From contig NZ_CP096019.1 of assembly GCF_023115355.1 (NCBI RefSeq), positions 372,001 to 436,000 of the forward strand: a stretch of 64,000 nt of DNA. The letters are read 5' to 3'. Source of the DNA: Halocatena salina (GTDB lineage Archaea > Halobacteriota > Halobacteria > Halobacteriales > Haloarculaceae). Below the pieces are notes generated by a model that worked only from the letters and a program-made list of their open reading frames with translations, was not told the origin of the DNA and did not search any database. Made by a program: the position numbers and the translations under genes. Positions 8,159 through 17,182 of this stretch are shown piece by piece (the stretch's first letter is position 1; each line of letters opens with the position of its first letter).

Positions 8159-8926
8159 GTGATTCGTGCTGCGTTGAACTTTCCACCGTCGGGGAACGAC
8201 GGCTCAAAGGCGGTCGTCATCGGAGGCGTCCTGTTCGGCGTGCTCGGAGCTGTAGGTGCCGGAACGACAGTGTTGCTCGAAACGCGACTTTTCGATTTCG
8301 GGCCGCGTTTTCTTGCTGGAGAGAGCGCGTGGCGTCAGTCTTCCCCTCTCCTCGGTGGGGCTGTCGTCTGCTATGCTGTCATATCTCTGATTCTGCGAGG
8401 CTATGACATCGCCGTCTTGCGTGCCGTCGTCAGAAGCGACGAACCCACTGCGCCGGTATTTCGTCTGAGTGCCGTCTTCGATGGGATCAGAGCGACCGTA
8501 ATCCTCCTGGGGTATTTCGTGCCATCGCTCGCGTTGGGAATCGTCGGTCTCTCTCTTCGACGACCGACTGGACAAGGACTGCACTGGGTACTCAACGCGA
8601 TGGGTGCGGTAACGCTTCTGCTCGGACTGTTCGCACTCATCGTCGCCGCGTATCTCCTGCCCGCAGCCACAGCTTTGTTCGCTACCCGACGGTCGATCCG
8701 GGCAGCGTTCGATCACGTCGCACTCCGGTCCTGTGTCGTTACGGAGGATTACGTCGTTGGCTGGGTGATCGCAGGCTTGCTTCGGATCGTCCTGCTTCCC
8801 ATCACGATCGCGTTACAGACGCTGCTCATCGGCTTTTTCCTCCGGTTTTACCTGCGCGTCTCCGTCCAGTATCTGTATGGACTGTCGGTTTCGAACGCGT
8901 TCGAAACCGAGACAGGACACCACTGA
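8159..8926 (+). CDS. DUF4013-type haloarchaeal membrane protein
   Basis: The 255-residue protein has an N-terminal IRAALNFPPSGNDGSKAVVIGGVL segment, here quoted only in part, which fits the start of DUF4013 proteins (a Y/F-P-x-x-x-x-D motif before the first helix). About six hydrophobic segments follow, with a basic RRSIRAAFDH loop between the fourth and fifth. Function of the family is unknown; it is a membrane protein abundant in Halobacteria. I prefer GTG 8159 over the TTG two codons earlier. No operon partner is evident; the next gene starts 86 bases on. Confidence 0.65.
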   Translation: MIRAALNFPPSGNDGSKAVVIGGVLFGVLGAVGAGTTVLLETRLFDFGPRFLAGESAWRQSSPLLGGAVVCYAVISLILRGYDIAVLRAVVRSDEPTAPVFRLSAVFDGIRATVILLGYFVPSLALGIVGLSLRRPTGQGLHWVLNAMGAVTLLLGLFALIVAAYLLPAATALFATRRSIRAAFDHVALRSCVVTEDYVVGWVIAGLLRIVLLPITIALQTLLIGFFLRFYLRVSVQYLYGLSVSNAFETETGHH

Positions 8927-9012
8927 GTGCCACGAATTGTTCCGGATCACACCTCGTTTGTGACTGTGTCACGTGCCAGTTTATTATATCCTCGCGGTCG
9001 AAACCGTACACC

Positions 9013-9720
9013 ATGCCGATGAAGGGGTCCGACTTGACGGAGCTACGAGAGATCGATAGGCGAGAAGACGGTGTTGGATGGATCGCCTATCCGGACGAGC
9101 GGATGCAGCGCGCGAGCCATGCACTCGTAGACCGGGCGGAAAACGACGGTGACACCGGAACCAGACAGGATGGTGTTTGGTTGGTCGATCCCGTCGATGC
9201 TGACGATCTCGATGAACTGCTCGAGGGATTTGGCGACGTCCTCGGCACGGTTGTGTTGCTTGATAGGCACAAACGCGATGCTGCAGCGATCGCTCGTCGT
9301 CACGATGTTGCGGTGCACCGGCCGACGTGGATGAATTCGATCGATGAAGCGATCGATGCACCGATACGTGCGCTGGGCACAACACTCGGTGGAACGGGCT
9401 ACCGCGTTCGAAAACGACTAGATCTCCCGATCTGGAAAGAAGCGGTGCTGTATCGCCCCGACGATGGGAGTCTCCTCGTACCGGAATCTCTCGGAACGGT
9501 CGATTATTTCTGTGCACCCGATGAGCACCTCGGGGTGCATCCGATGCTTCGACTGACGCCGCCAAGCGGTCTCGGCGGACTCGCGGTCGAACGTCTGTTG
9601 GTCGGGCACGGTTCCGGGATCACCGACGACACCCAACAAGCGCTCCGGAACGCGATCCGTAGCTCGCGCTCGCGCGCTCCATCGCTCTGCGTGAAATTGC
9701 TCCGTGAACGGTTTAGCTGA
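9013..9720 (+). CDS. Conserved haloarchaeal protein, metallo-beta-lactamase-fold-like without metal ligands
   Basis: A 235-residue soluble protein. The central part GVWLVDPVDADDLDELLE, then TVVLLDRHKRDAAAIARRH and VAVHRPTWM follow the strand-helix rhythm of a metallo-beta-lactamase fold, where a THxHxDH motif would be expected at the LLDRHKRDAAA position. Only one His is kept there, so the usual two-metal site is not formed. The protein may be a degenerate, non-hydrolytic family member. Function is not known and I do not assign one. The ATG at 9013 begins the likely N-terminus. Confidence 0.6.
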   Translation: MPMKGSDLTELREIDRREDGVGWIAYPDERMQRASHALVDRAENDGDTGTRQDGVWLVDPVDADDLDELLEGFGDVLGTVVLLDRHKRDAAAIARRHDVAVHRPTWMNSIDEAIDAPIRALGTTLGGTGYRVRKRLDLPIWKEAVLYRPDDGSLLVPESLGTVDYFCAPDEHLGVHPMLRLTPPSGLGGLAVERLLVGHGSGITDDTQQALRNAIRSSRSRAPSLCVKLLRERFS

Positions 9721-9785
9721 CAGCATCGTCAGGATACACTCCATCCCACCCGACAAGTTATCCAGTTACACACCCAACAGTCGGT

Positions 9786-10187
9786 GTGCGCTACATCACT
9801 CGTGGACTCGCGTCGGTACTGCTCGATTTCGCCCGCGAGCAAGATCCCGAGCAAGTGTCGATCGATCTGACGGTGACGCGCGCAGGGATACTTACGGGTG
9901 CCGAATCACTCTCGGCCGAGACGCCGGTATTCACCCACTTCTACCACCCGAGCACCGGTGAATCGGTAACTGCCGTCTTCGGCATGGATCTCGGCATGCC
10001 ACGCTCACAGGGCCGGTTCGTCTCTCATCCGGACGGCGGACGCGAACTTTCCTTGGAGGACGATCTCCACGAAGTGGTGTTTCTGGCGATCCCGCCGTGG
10101 AACGAGATCACTGCGTTCGACCGGAGTGGCAGCTCGCTTCCGGTGACCGTCATCGATGCTGAACCACCGACTGAATCAATCGTGTAG
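9786..10187 (+). CDS. Conserved haloarchaeal protein of unknown function
   Basis: A 133-residue acidic soluble protein starting at GTG 9786, 65 bases after the preceding stop. It contains ETPVFTHFYHPSTGESVTAVFG, quoted in part, and DLHEVVFLAIPPWNEITAFD, which look like conserved strands of a small beta-rich domain. No catalytic motif is recognisable. Its stop overlaps the 3' end of the convergent RHH gene by 12 bases. I judge it real from codon use and length, not from a known family. Confidence 0.6.
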   Translation: MRYITRGLASVLLDFAREQDPEQVSIDLTVTRAGILTGAESLSAETPVFTHFYHPSTGESVTAVFGMDLGMPRSQGRFVSHPDGGRELSLEDDLHEVVFLAIPPWNEITAFDRSGSSLPVTVIDAEPPTESIV

Positions 10188-10388
10188 GTAACCGAGATCC
10201 TGCAACTGACGGGCGATTTCCTCGAACTCAGCTTCCGAAAGGTTTCCCGAACGTTGGTGTTGGATGACGATGCTTCGGAGAAGGAACCGAACGAGATCGC
10301 TCGTACTCGAAAAGCTCGTTCCCTCGATCGTGTCCTCGACGCGGTCGGCGAGATCTTTCGGGATGGAAACCGTTGTGTAGTCCGTCAT
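10176..10388 (-). CDS. Ribbon-helix-helix DNA-binding protein
   Basis: A 70-residue protein: TDYTTVSIPKDLADRVEDTI gives the DNA-contacting beta strand and helix A, and SFSSTSDLVRFLLRSIV gives helix B with the S-x-S-D-L-V-R turn of RHH_1 proteins. A 22-residue acidic tail follows. It is longer than the RHH protein encoded at 5855 and stands alone, with no partner gene in the same direction. Its promoter region (10389-10524) is shared with the divergent small gene at 10525, which might be a regulatory target; this is inference. Confidence 0.8.
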   Translation of the reverse strand: MTDYTTVSIPKDLADRVEDTIEGTSFSSTSDLVRFLLRSIVIQHQRSGNLSEAEFEEIARQLQDLGYLHD

Positions 10389-10524
10389 ACGTATGTTCAA
10401 TCAATCCAATCGGATATACCCTCTCCCTCGCTGGAACGTACCACCAACCATCTGAACGGTATGTGTGGACAGACATCACGGAGCAGGGAGTAGCTTTTCA
10501 ACGCAGGGGAACATACCGTAGCTA

Positions 10525-10857
10525 ATGAAAGCTCCACCACCCCAAGACAACGGCGTCGGTGATGGGCAGGATATGATCGCGTTCGGCATCGCTGCGCTCG
10601 ATTCGTACCTCTCCGACGCCGACGTATCGTTTCCAACGGACAAACGAACCCTCAGAGAGACCCTCGGGCACATCGAGGTACCTTACAACGCCACTGGGAA
10701 TACGATACAGTTAGACACAGCACTGGATCACACGCCAACTCGAGAGTTTGAAACCAAACAGGAACTGTTGAACGAGCTTCATCCAGTGTTCGAGCGGTAC
10801 CGCCAAGAGGAAGGCAATCAACTCCTCGATCGGATCCGGTCGGTCTTTCCGTTGTGA
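10525..10857 (+). CDS. Small conserved haloarchaeal protein (DUF5789-like)
   Basis: A 110-residue acidic protein. The central half (LDSYLSDADVSFPTDKRTLR and the following IEVPYNATGNTIQLDTALD) recalls DUF5789-type haloarchaeal proteins, where a short helical region is followed by an acid-rich strand and a helix. I am not sure of this family. The C-terminal third is helical with KQELLNELHPVFERYRQEEG. No enzyme motif is seen. It converges with aglJ and the stop codons are adjacent (10857/10858). Confidence 0.55.
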   Translation: MKAPPPQDNGVGDGQDMIAFGIAALDSYLSDADVSFPTDKRTLRETLGHIEVPYNATGNTIQLDTALDHTPTREFETKQELLNELHPVFERYRQEEGNQLLDRIRSVFPL

Positions 10858-11862
10858 TCAGTTCTCAGCGTCGATCGTCGTGGTCTCTTCAGGTGTTTCG
10901 TCCGTCGTTTCGCTCGCTTCTTCCGTGGTGTCGGTCGATTCTTGACGGAGCTGTGTTGCCAGCGCTTGGACTTGTCGAGTGTGTTCTCGGTTCACGGCAA
11001 CCACCATATCGGACAGCACACCGAACATGAACAGTTGGACGCCGAGAAGGATTGCGAACGCCGAGACCACAGCGAGCGCTTCGTGAGAAATGTGGCGGAC
11101 GAACCATTCGTATCCCACGAACACGCCGACACCGCTGCCAAACAGGATACTCAATCCACCGACACTCCCGAAGTAAAACAGGGGATTGTTCCTCCGAGCC
11201 AGACTGTACAGCGCGTGAATGATCCGGCCACCGTCCCGGATCGGATCGAGGTTCGTCTCCGAATCGGAAGGTCGAGGAGCGTATTCGATCGGAACGACAG
11301 TGGTCGGAATCCGATGTTTGACTGCTGCGACCGCCAACTCGGTTTCGATGGTGAATCCATCGGCAGACAGCCTGATCTGTTCGAGCGAATCACGGGTGAA
11401 CGCCCGGTATCCACTGAGAATATCGCCGAAATCGCGCCCGTGAATCATCGTGAACGCACTGTTGATGAGCCGGTTTCCAAACTGGTTGAGTCGGCTCATC
11501 GCTTCGTCGTCCAACTGGGCCAATCGATTCCCGATGACGTGCTCGGCGCGTCCGTCGAACAGTGGTTCGAGGAGTCGGTCGGCGTCGGCGGGATCGTAAG
11601 TCGAATCGCCATCGATCAACACGATGTACTTGGTGTCGATGTATTCGAGTCCTTCCCGAACCGCTTGCCCCTTCCCAGAACGGCGTTGCTCGATGACGCG
11701 TGCGCCGTGAGCGGCAGCGACCGTCTGAGTGTCGTCGGTCGATCCGCCGTCGATCACGAGAACGTTCGTGTACCCTCGATCGATGAAGCCGTCGACGACC
11801 GATCCGATCGTCGGGGCCTCATTGAACGTCGGTATGAGCACACACACGTCATCGAAAGCCAT
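10858..11862 (-). CDS. aglJ: Dolichyl-phosphate hexosyltransferase, AglJ-like GT2 (N-glycosylation initiation)
   Basis: A 334-residue protein with an N-terminal GT2 domain: VCVLIPTFNEAPTIGSVVD, VIDGGSTDDT and VLIDGDSTYDP (the DxD region) place it in the DPM1/AglJ group. Two hydrophobic segments follow near residues 235-290 and the tail is Glu/Thr-rich. In Haloferax, AglJ adds the first hexose of the S-layer N-glycan to dolichyl phosphate at the inner membrane face. The other Agl-type genes in this window (aglG-like, aglB) support the call. Orthology to AglJ rather than another DPM1-like enzyme is likely but not proven. Confidence 0.72.
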   Translation of the reverse strand: MAFDDVCVLIPTFNEAPTIGSVVDGFIDRGYTNVLVIDGGSTDDTQTVAAAHGARVIEQRRSGKGQAVREGLEYIDTKYIVLIDGDSTYDPADADRLLEPLFDGRAEHVIGNRLAQLDDEAMSRLNQFGNRLINSAFTMIHGRDFGDILSGYRAFTRDSLEQIRLSADGFTIETELAVAAVKHRIPTTVVPIEYAPRPSDSETNLDPIRDGGRIIHALYSLARRNNPLFYFGSVGGLSILFGSGVGVFVGYEWFVRHISHEALAVVSAFAILLGVQLFMFGVLSDMVVAVNREHTRQVQALATQLRQESTDTTEEASETTDETPEETTTIDAEN

Positions 11863-11912
11863 CGATAGCTTACTACTGGCTTGTCCACAAAAACCCCATC
11901 GTCTCCCGTCGA

Positions 11913-12281
11913 TCAGTCTAGTTGGCCATCCATGGCGCCGAGTAGTTCGATGAAGACGGGGAACGCTTTGCCTCGAGTGATAGTGTCCCGGTCGTGGCGC
12001 TTGAGAACGTTCTCGTCTGCAAGATGAGGAATGTCCCGCTGGCGAACCGCTTGGTAGGCGTGGCGATACGTTTGGTGATTTACCTTATGGAGCGGAAGAT
12101 CTTGCTCAACGGCCGCACACACGCGCGCAAGCTCTGACGTTTCCACGGCGGCGTCGGGAGGAAGCTGCCCCATATACCGAATCATCGTCCGACGACGGAA
12201 GTTGATAATCGATTCGAACACCGCTGTATCGTCGGGCAGCGATCGAAGTGACTCCGTGTGGATCGTCAACTCACCCGTCAT
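11913..12281 (-). CDS. Haloarchaeal winged-helix regulator-like protein (DUF7344 type)
   Basis: A 122-residue protein with the sequence VFESIINFRRRTMIRYMGQL, then SELARVCAAVEQ, and a later QTYRHAYQAVRQRDIPHLADENV. This is the pattern of the haloarchaeal DUF7344 winged-helix domain (degenerate ArsR-like), in which an N-R-R-R-x-x-I/L-R-Y-L motif opens helix 1. Such proteins are presumed DNA-binding regulators with unknown targets. It lies 50 bases upstream of aglJ on the same strand and could regulate, or be transcribed with, that gene. Its promoter would lie in the A/T-rich gap to 12574. Confidence 0.7.
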   Translation of the reverse strand: MTGELTIHTESLRSLPDDTAVFESIINFRRRTMIRYMGQLPPDAAVETSELARVCAAVEQDLPLHKVNHQTYRHAYQAVRQRDIPHLADENVLKRHDRDTITRGKAFPVFIELLGAMDGQLD

Positions 12282-12574
12282 TGGAAATCACCCACCAGAC
12301 GAAGCAACGTATGCAGCCATCCTTGTTTAATAAATACGTTATTAGTATCTCCAATCATGATATAACAATAGTACTCCATGATAAATAATCTTTCACTCTG
12401 ACAATTATATCGATAGTGAAATTAACGTGAGGTACACCGTCAGTTCGAGCAGTATCGGGAGCCGAAACGAGGGACGGACACCGGAACATCAATGTTGCCA
12501 ATGACCACACATTATGATATTGACGGTAGCGCGCTTGATAACGCTGAAGTGTACACTCGTCCGAGTAGCGGTTA

Positions 12575-13276
12575 ATGCAACAAGAAACGGAATCGGCTCA
12601 GCTCACGTTCGAAGATCTGAGCGTCGTGATGGGAACGTACAACGAAGAGGAGTCGATTGGAGTCGTCCTTGAGGACATCGAGCGGGTAACCGACGGCGAT
12701 GCGGAGATCATCTGTGTCGACGGTTCGAGCGATCGCACGCCCGAGATCGCCCGAGAACACGGGGCAACCGTCATCGAGCAAAAGCCGCAAGGATACGGTG
12801 TAGCCGTTCGGGAGGCCGTTTTGAGCGCGAACCGACCGGTGGTCGTCACGACTGATTGCGATGACACGTATCCGATGGAGGCACTTGGCGATTTCCTCTC
12901 GTTGATCAATGAGGGATACGACGTGGTTAGTGGTGACCGACTGTACCACGGGGCTGAGAAGATGCCCGCGTTCAATCGGTTTGGAAACGCAGCGTTCGCA
13001 CTGCTCGCCAGCGGGTTGATGGGTGAACGTGTCCACGACACGACGACGGGAATGCGCGCCTACCGACGAGAAGTCGTCCAACAGATCAAGTGGACCGAAA
13101 ACACCGGGCTTTCCGCAGAGCTGCTCATTCGACCGTTGATGCGGGGTTACAACGTCCGTGAACGACCGATCACGTACCGCGAACGTCGTGGCGAAACCAA
13201 ACTCGACCCGATCGAGGGCGGGCTGGCGATCGCCAAATCCATCGTGAAAGTGTGTTTACAAGAGCGACTGCGATGA
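12575..13276 (+). CDS. Family 2 glycosyltransferase, dolichyl-phosphate hexose synthase-like
   Basis: A 233-residue GT2 enzyme without clear membrane segments. Motifs: LSVVMGTYNEEESIGVVLED, IICVDGSSDRTPEIA, VVTTDCDDTYPME (metal-binding Asp cluster) and THDTTTGMRAYRREVV-like acceptor region (here VHDTTTGMRAYRREVV). This is the DPM1/DPG-synthase type, which moves a sugar from NDP-hexose or GDP-mannose onto dolichyl phosphate in the cytoplasm. A partner for the GT39-like protein encoded next to it on the other strand is plausible: one makes a dolichyl-phosphate sugar, the other uses it. Sugar and exact step are unknown. Confidence 0.75.
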   Translation: MQQETESAQLTFEDLSVVMGTYNEEESIGVVLEDIERVTDGDAEIICVDGSSDRTPEIAREHGATVIEQKPQGYGVAVREAVLSANRPVVVTTDCDDTYPMEALGDFLSLINEGYDVVSGDRLYHGAEKMPAFNRFGNAAFALLASGLMGERVHDTTTGMRAYRREVVQQIKWTENTGLSAELLIRPLMRGYNVRERPITYRERRGETKLDPIEGGLAIAKSIVKVCLQERLR

Positions 13277-13399
13277 GCGACAGAACGGACGACGCTCTTT
13301 GCAGGCAGACGTTCGGGCCGCGCGGTGCGTAGCTCGTTTTCGATCCGTTCACGAACGAGGACGGAACCCTCGCCTCCCGAGCGAGCGAAAGAGGACTGG

Positions 13400-15577
13400 T
13401 TACCCGCTGGTTCCAGTTCGGTTGTCGGAACTCTCAGTGTACGTCGTGTTCATAGCAGCGCCTCCGGGGTATTTCTCTCCCGGAATGTACGTTCCCTTGT
13501 GTCCACAGTAGCGCGCATCATCACATATTTTCCGTTCGTTGGGCCACAGGATGCGGGTGTTGGTAGCGTTCGGATCGACGTCCACCTGATACCAGTAGGT
13601 GAGAATGTCGCCGTTGGGTCGATCGAAGGTGATCGCCAGCGTCACCCTGGTAGACCCGTTGATCCCGATCGATGTGGACGATAACCCCTGTGACGTCGAG
13701 GGGGCAAGGGCTGCACCGTTCAAGGGAGGTTCCCGTTCGTACTCGTCCGATCGCTGCGCAACGGCCATCTCGTTGATGGAATCGAGGGTAGCGTGTGTCC
13801 CGTTGATCGACCATGTGACGTCGAACGAACCGTTGATCGTCCGCTCCGTTTCGTTGACCGGAGGCTCCCAGACAACCCGATCGTTTCCGGTCCTGATCTG
13901 AACGGACGACACCTCTCCGACCGGGGTGACGGTCGTGGTGAGCTGGTGAGAACTATCGTTGTGTACGGTCAGTGGATGGAGATGAGGAGTAACGACGCCG
14001 GGCCACTGCCCGCGGTACGTGAATCGATAGGGGGTTCGATTGGAATAGGCATCGAGCGTAAGGAAGTTCAGACCGGGCCCTCGGTCCTGGGCGTACAACA
14101 CCGGTCCCTTCTCAAGCGATCCACCGTTTCGAAGCTGTTGGAACGGGTGGGACAGCCACGGTCCGTATGTGGTCGGCATCAAAACGAGCGCGTTCTCGAA
14201 CGTCCGATTCTCGAACGGCGCGGCCACGGACCGTTGCTGTTCGGTAGTAGACGCGTGTTTTTCGATGGCTGTGTCCATCCGGCTGTACTCCGCGCTTGCA
14301 CCGACCAACGCAGAGATAGCCATCAGCACAAGGAACAAGACACGTATCTGCTGTGAGGAAAACTGTCGTGAAAGGTGCGATCGAAGGGTTCGACCGAGCC
14401 AAAGCATGCCGGCGCTTCCGAACACCGACAGTGGTAAGACGAGATCAAAGTGATAGAACGGACCGAACCGGCTCATGAAGCCGTCAGTGGGGTTAGCAAC
14501 GGCTCCAAGCGTGTTGAACGTTCCCCAAAAGTAGATGTTACCGAGTAGGATCGACAGGCCGGTTCCGAGCAGTATAATCCCGAGCGTGCGATCGGACAGT
14601 CGGGCTGTCCGACGCTGTCGATAACCGAGCACGAACGCGAACACACCGATCGCCGCGAGGAGCGAACCGAGCGGCGGTGCAGCCGTCCACCGTGTGAACA
14701 GCTCGGCGATGAGATGTTTGTTCGCCCGCCACGCCAGTTCGATCGTGTATTCGATCTCGCGGCCGCGCAGCTTCCGGTCACCAAAGCCCAGCCCATCCAA
14801 CGGGGCGAACGCCTGATATGGAAACACGAGCGCGTCCCCGGTCATCACGTGGTTGTACGCCAGCGCAACCCCGACACCAACGATCCCGAGGACGCCGATG
14901 ATCGCTTCCCGTTGGATCGTCGGCGTCCAAAACGAGCGCTGGTAGAGATCCTGTCCGACAACGGTTGCGGCGTGAACGACGAACGGAAAGGCGAACAGCA
15001 CCGCCGTGTACGATCGAGAGAAAAACGCAAGCCCGATAGCGATTCCCGCGAGCACCGCGTACCGCTTGCTCTCCCGACGGAACATACGGACGTATCCGAG
15101 GGCGAACAGCAGGTTCAACAGCGTCGTGGGTGCGTACGCCATAAACGTCGCGGAGATAAACAGGAAAAACGGCGTTATGAGGGCGAACCCCGCGGCGAGA
15201 ATGCCCGTTTGACGATCGAACACCTCGCTAGCGAGCGTACCGACGAGTGCGATGTTGCCCGCCGCGATCAGGCCGAGTATTATCCGAGGCATCCCAACCA
15301 TGACGCCCGGGGCGTACATGAGCGCGGCAACCGGTGTATACTTGGGGTAGAGGCGCTGTCCATCCTGGACGAAAAACCACGGCCGGACGGCGTCCGGAAC
15401 CACGCTCGTGAGCCAGAGATTACCTTCGAGGAGCATCGCAGCCTGCTGAAGATAGACGCCTTCGTCGTGGTTCGAAGACAAATACGGAAGCAAATCGTGA
15501 GCAATGAGAAACACCACGATCCCGCCAAGCACGGACAGAGCAGCGATACCGACGCGAAACGCCCGCTTAGATTCCAT
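13400..15577 (-). CDS. GT39-like multi-pass membrane glycosyltransferase (dolichyl-phosphate-sugar dependent type)
   Basis: A ~725-residue protein. The first two thirds hold about ten hydrophobic segments; the SSNHDEGVYLQQAAML loop after helix 1 contains the acidic DE pair typical of PMT/ArnT-type GT-C enzymes. The last third is an extracellular beta-rich domain with many N-x-S/T sites (for example NGTHAT, NGSTRV). This fits a membrane enzyme that transfers a sugar from a lipid-linked donor outside the cell, like haloarchaeal AglS-type proteins; the exact role is open. I chose ATG 15577 because GGAGG stands about seven bases upstream; ATGs at 15607 and 15628 are alternatives. Confidence 0.65.
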   Translation of the reverse strand: MESKRAFRVGIAALSVLGGIVVFLIAHDLLPYLSSNHDEGVYLQQAAMLLEGNLWLTSVVPDAVRPWFFVQDGQRLYPKYTPVAALMYAPGVMVGMPRIILGLIAAGNIALVGTLASEVFDRQTGILAAGFALITPFFLFISATFMAYAPTTLLNLLFALGYVRMFRRESKRYAVLAGIAIGLAFFSRSYTAVLFAFPFVVHAATVVGQDLYQRSFWTPTIQREAIIGVLGIVGVGVALAYNHVMTGDALVFPYQAFAPLDGLGFGDRKLRGREIEYTIELAWRANKHLIAELFTRWTAAPPLGSLLAAIGVFAFVLGYRQRRTARLSDRTLGIILLGTGLSILLGNIYFWGTFNTLGAVANPTDGFMSRFGPFYHFDLVLPLSVFGSAGMLWLGRTLRSHLSRQFSSQQIRVLFLVLMAISALVGASAEYSRMDTAIEKHASTTEQQRSVAAPFENRTFENALVLMPTTYGPWLSHPFQQLRNGGSLEKGPVLYAQDRGPGLNFLTLDAYSNRTPYRFTYRGQWPGVVTPHLHPLTVHNDSSHQLTTTVTPVGEVSSVQIRTGNDRVVWEPPVNETERTINGSFDVTWSINGTHATLDSINEMAVAQRSDEYEREPPLNGAALAPSTSQGLSSTSIGINGSTRVTLAITFDRPNGDILTYWYQVDVDPNATNTRILWPNERKICDDARYCGHKGTYIPGEKYPGGAAMNTTYTESSDNRTGTSG

Positions 15578-15757
15578 CCTCGCCTCCCACGTTACCGTAC
15601 TGCTCATTGCTGGCGCTGTCCGTCTCACCGAAGTCGGCAGGTACGAATGAATCGTTCTGTATCAGATACGTATCCATTGGATCGATGACAGTCGTGACTC
15701 CACTCCGAATCGAAATCGATGAACGACCCTATTGGGTCCAACCCACGTTCGAGTCGA

Positions 15758-16927
15758 TCAATCGTCAGTCGCGGTAACGCTTGCGCGCGGATGCTCGGAG
15801 AGCGGCGTCAACTCGTCGAGACAGTCGAGCCACTCGTGCATGTACTCTCCGACGTAGACGAGGAAGTCGTCGTTGTTGTACTCGCCGTCGTGTTGGACGA
15901 GGGCGGACGCCATGGCGTCGAACGCCTCCGCGTAGGTGCTCGCGTCGTCTCCGACCGCATCGACGATCTCCCAGACGTGCTCGTTGAGTTCGAGCGCGGG
16001 AACCTCGTTGTTGAGATCGTCGAACGTCGAGCGCGCCGCCTTGTTGTGTTCACACAGCGGGTAGCCGTTGTACACCTGTTTGCCGAGAATGTCACATGCC
16101 CGCTTCAAGAAGACGCCGCTCCAGATGTCGTCGAATCGACCGACATCCCACGGATTGTCATCCATCGGAAGCTGGTAGAACGCAGGGACGACTTCGCGGC
16201 GAAACGCGAGATTCATCGAGCAGACGGTGAGATACTGTCCCGATTGGGCTACGAAGTCCCCGTCGAAGTCTGCCATCGACGTGCGGGTTTGGGCCTGACC
16301 TTGTAGATCACCATCCATCAGGATGCGAACGGCGTCGAGGTCGGGAACGTTCGTCCAGAGACCCTGCGAGGCGACGACGCTGTCAACGTGTTCGGTGTCC
16401 GTCTCCACCGATTCATCCATCGCGCTGTAGGGGTACCCCCGCGGATACAACCCGTGATCGTCGAAGTTCTGATAGAGAACGTTCACCCACTGTTTCTCGG
16501 AGGCAACACTCTCGATCTCTCCTTCGAACGCGATGTTTTCGAAATGACGCCCGAAGAAGTCGAATTCCTCGTGGGGCAGCGTGTCATCGTCGATGAAAAA
16601 GCCGTACTCGTACTCCGAATTCGCCCACATGTACAGCAGACCGAAACTCGTCTCGGCGTGGCTGGCAGCGGGGACGAGATGGGAGTACTCGCTGATATCG
16701 TGGCTGTCATACCACGACTCGCGGCGTGAGCCGTCAAAGACCGCACCGGCGACGTCCTCTTCTGCAAGCATCGACTCCATCTCATCCGTGTCGCAGAAAT
16801 CTTCTGTGACTAACAAGAAAAACAGCCGGTCGAGATCGAAACCGTGCTCGCGGGCGTTTGCAACGTACGCTCGCACACATTCATACTCCCTAATTGTCGG
16901 GATAATAACACACGTGTCTACAGTCAT
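15758..16927 (-). CDS. RGP/UDP-arabinopyranose mutase-like glycosyltransferase-fold protein
   Basis: A 389-residue soluble protein. The start TVDTCVIIPTIREYECV, the metal-binding FFIDDDTLPHEEF, and the C-terminal FDDIWSGVFLKRACDILG and KQVYNGYPLCEHNKA follow the plant reversibly glycosylated polypeptide (RGP, PF03214) pattern, including the D-x-W-S-G segment. Plant RGPs interconvert UDP-arabinopyranose and UDP-arabinofuranose and self-glycosylate. An archaeal role in supplying a furanose nucleotide sugar, or as a glycosyltransferase, is inference. Neighbours are glycosyltransferases, which supports surface glycan synthesis. The N-terminal ATG at 16927 directly precedes the first strand. Confidence 0.7.
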   Translation of the reverse strand: MTVDTCVIIPTIREYECVRAYVANAREHGFDLDRLFFLLVTEDFCDTDEMESMLAEEDVAGAVFDGSRRESWYDSHDISEYSHLVPAASHAETSFGLLYMWANSEYEYGFFIDDDTLPHEEFDFFGRHFENIAFEGEIESVASEKQWVNVLYQNFDDHGLYPRGYPYSAMDESVETDTEHVDSVVASQGLWTNVPDLDAVRILMDGDLQGQAQTRTSMADFDGDFVAQSGQYLTVCSMNLAFRREVVPAFYQLPMDDNPWDVGRFDDIWSGVFLKRACDILGKQVYNGYPLCEHNKAARSTFDDLNNEVPALELNEHVWEIVDAVGDDASTYAEAFDAMASALVQHDGEYNNDDFLVYVGEYMHEWLDCLDELTPLSEHPRASVTATDD

Positions 16928-17182
16928 TCCGTATCAACCCCTACCTAGGATATCCAAAAGTAGCTGTTGGTTGCGATCGAAGAATCATCTCTATCTTACG
17001 AGTTAGTATTTCCATAATCCTATAGATGATTGTATTACGATATTCGGATGCGCGTAGAACATACGCTTATTATGGGCGATGTTGTAGGGAGAAATGTGAG
17101 ACAACGATGAAGGAGTTTATCCAACTGAATGTGTTTATAGAAAGAACAAAACGGCGGGGATGCGAGCGATCAACGCCACACG

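Noticed and set aside
14714-15688. 324-codon forward frame inside the GT39-like gene
   Set aside because: Antisense shadow of a hydrophobic protein; the translation is Arg/Asp-rich with no domain.
16388-16729. 113-codon forward frame inside the RGP-like gene
   Set aside because: Shadow of the reverse-strand gene, whose DDD motif and C-terminal pattern are convincing.
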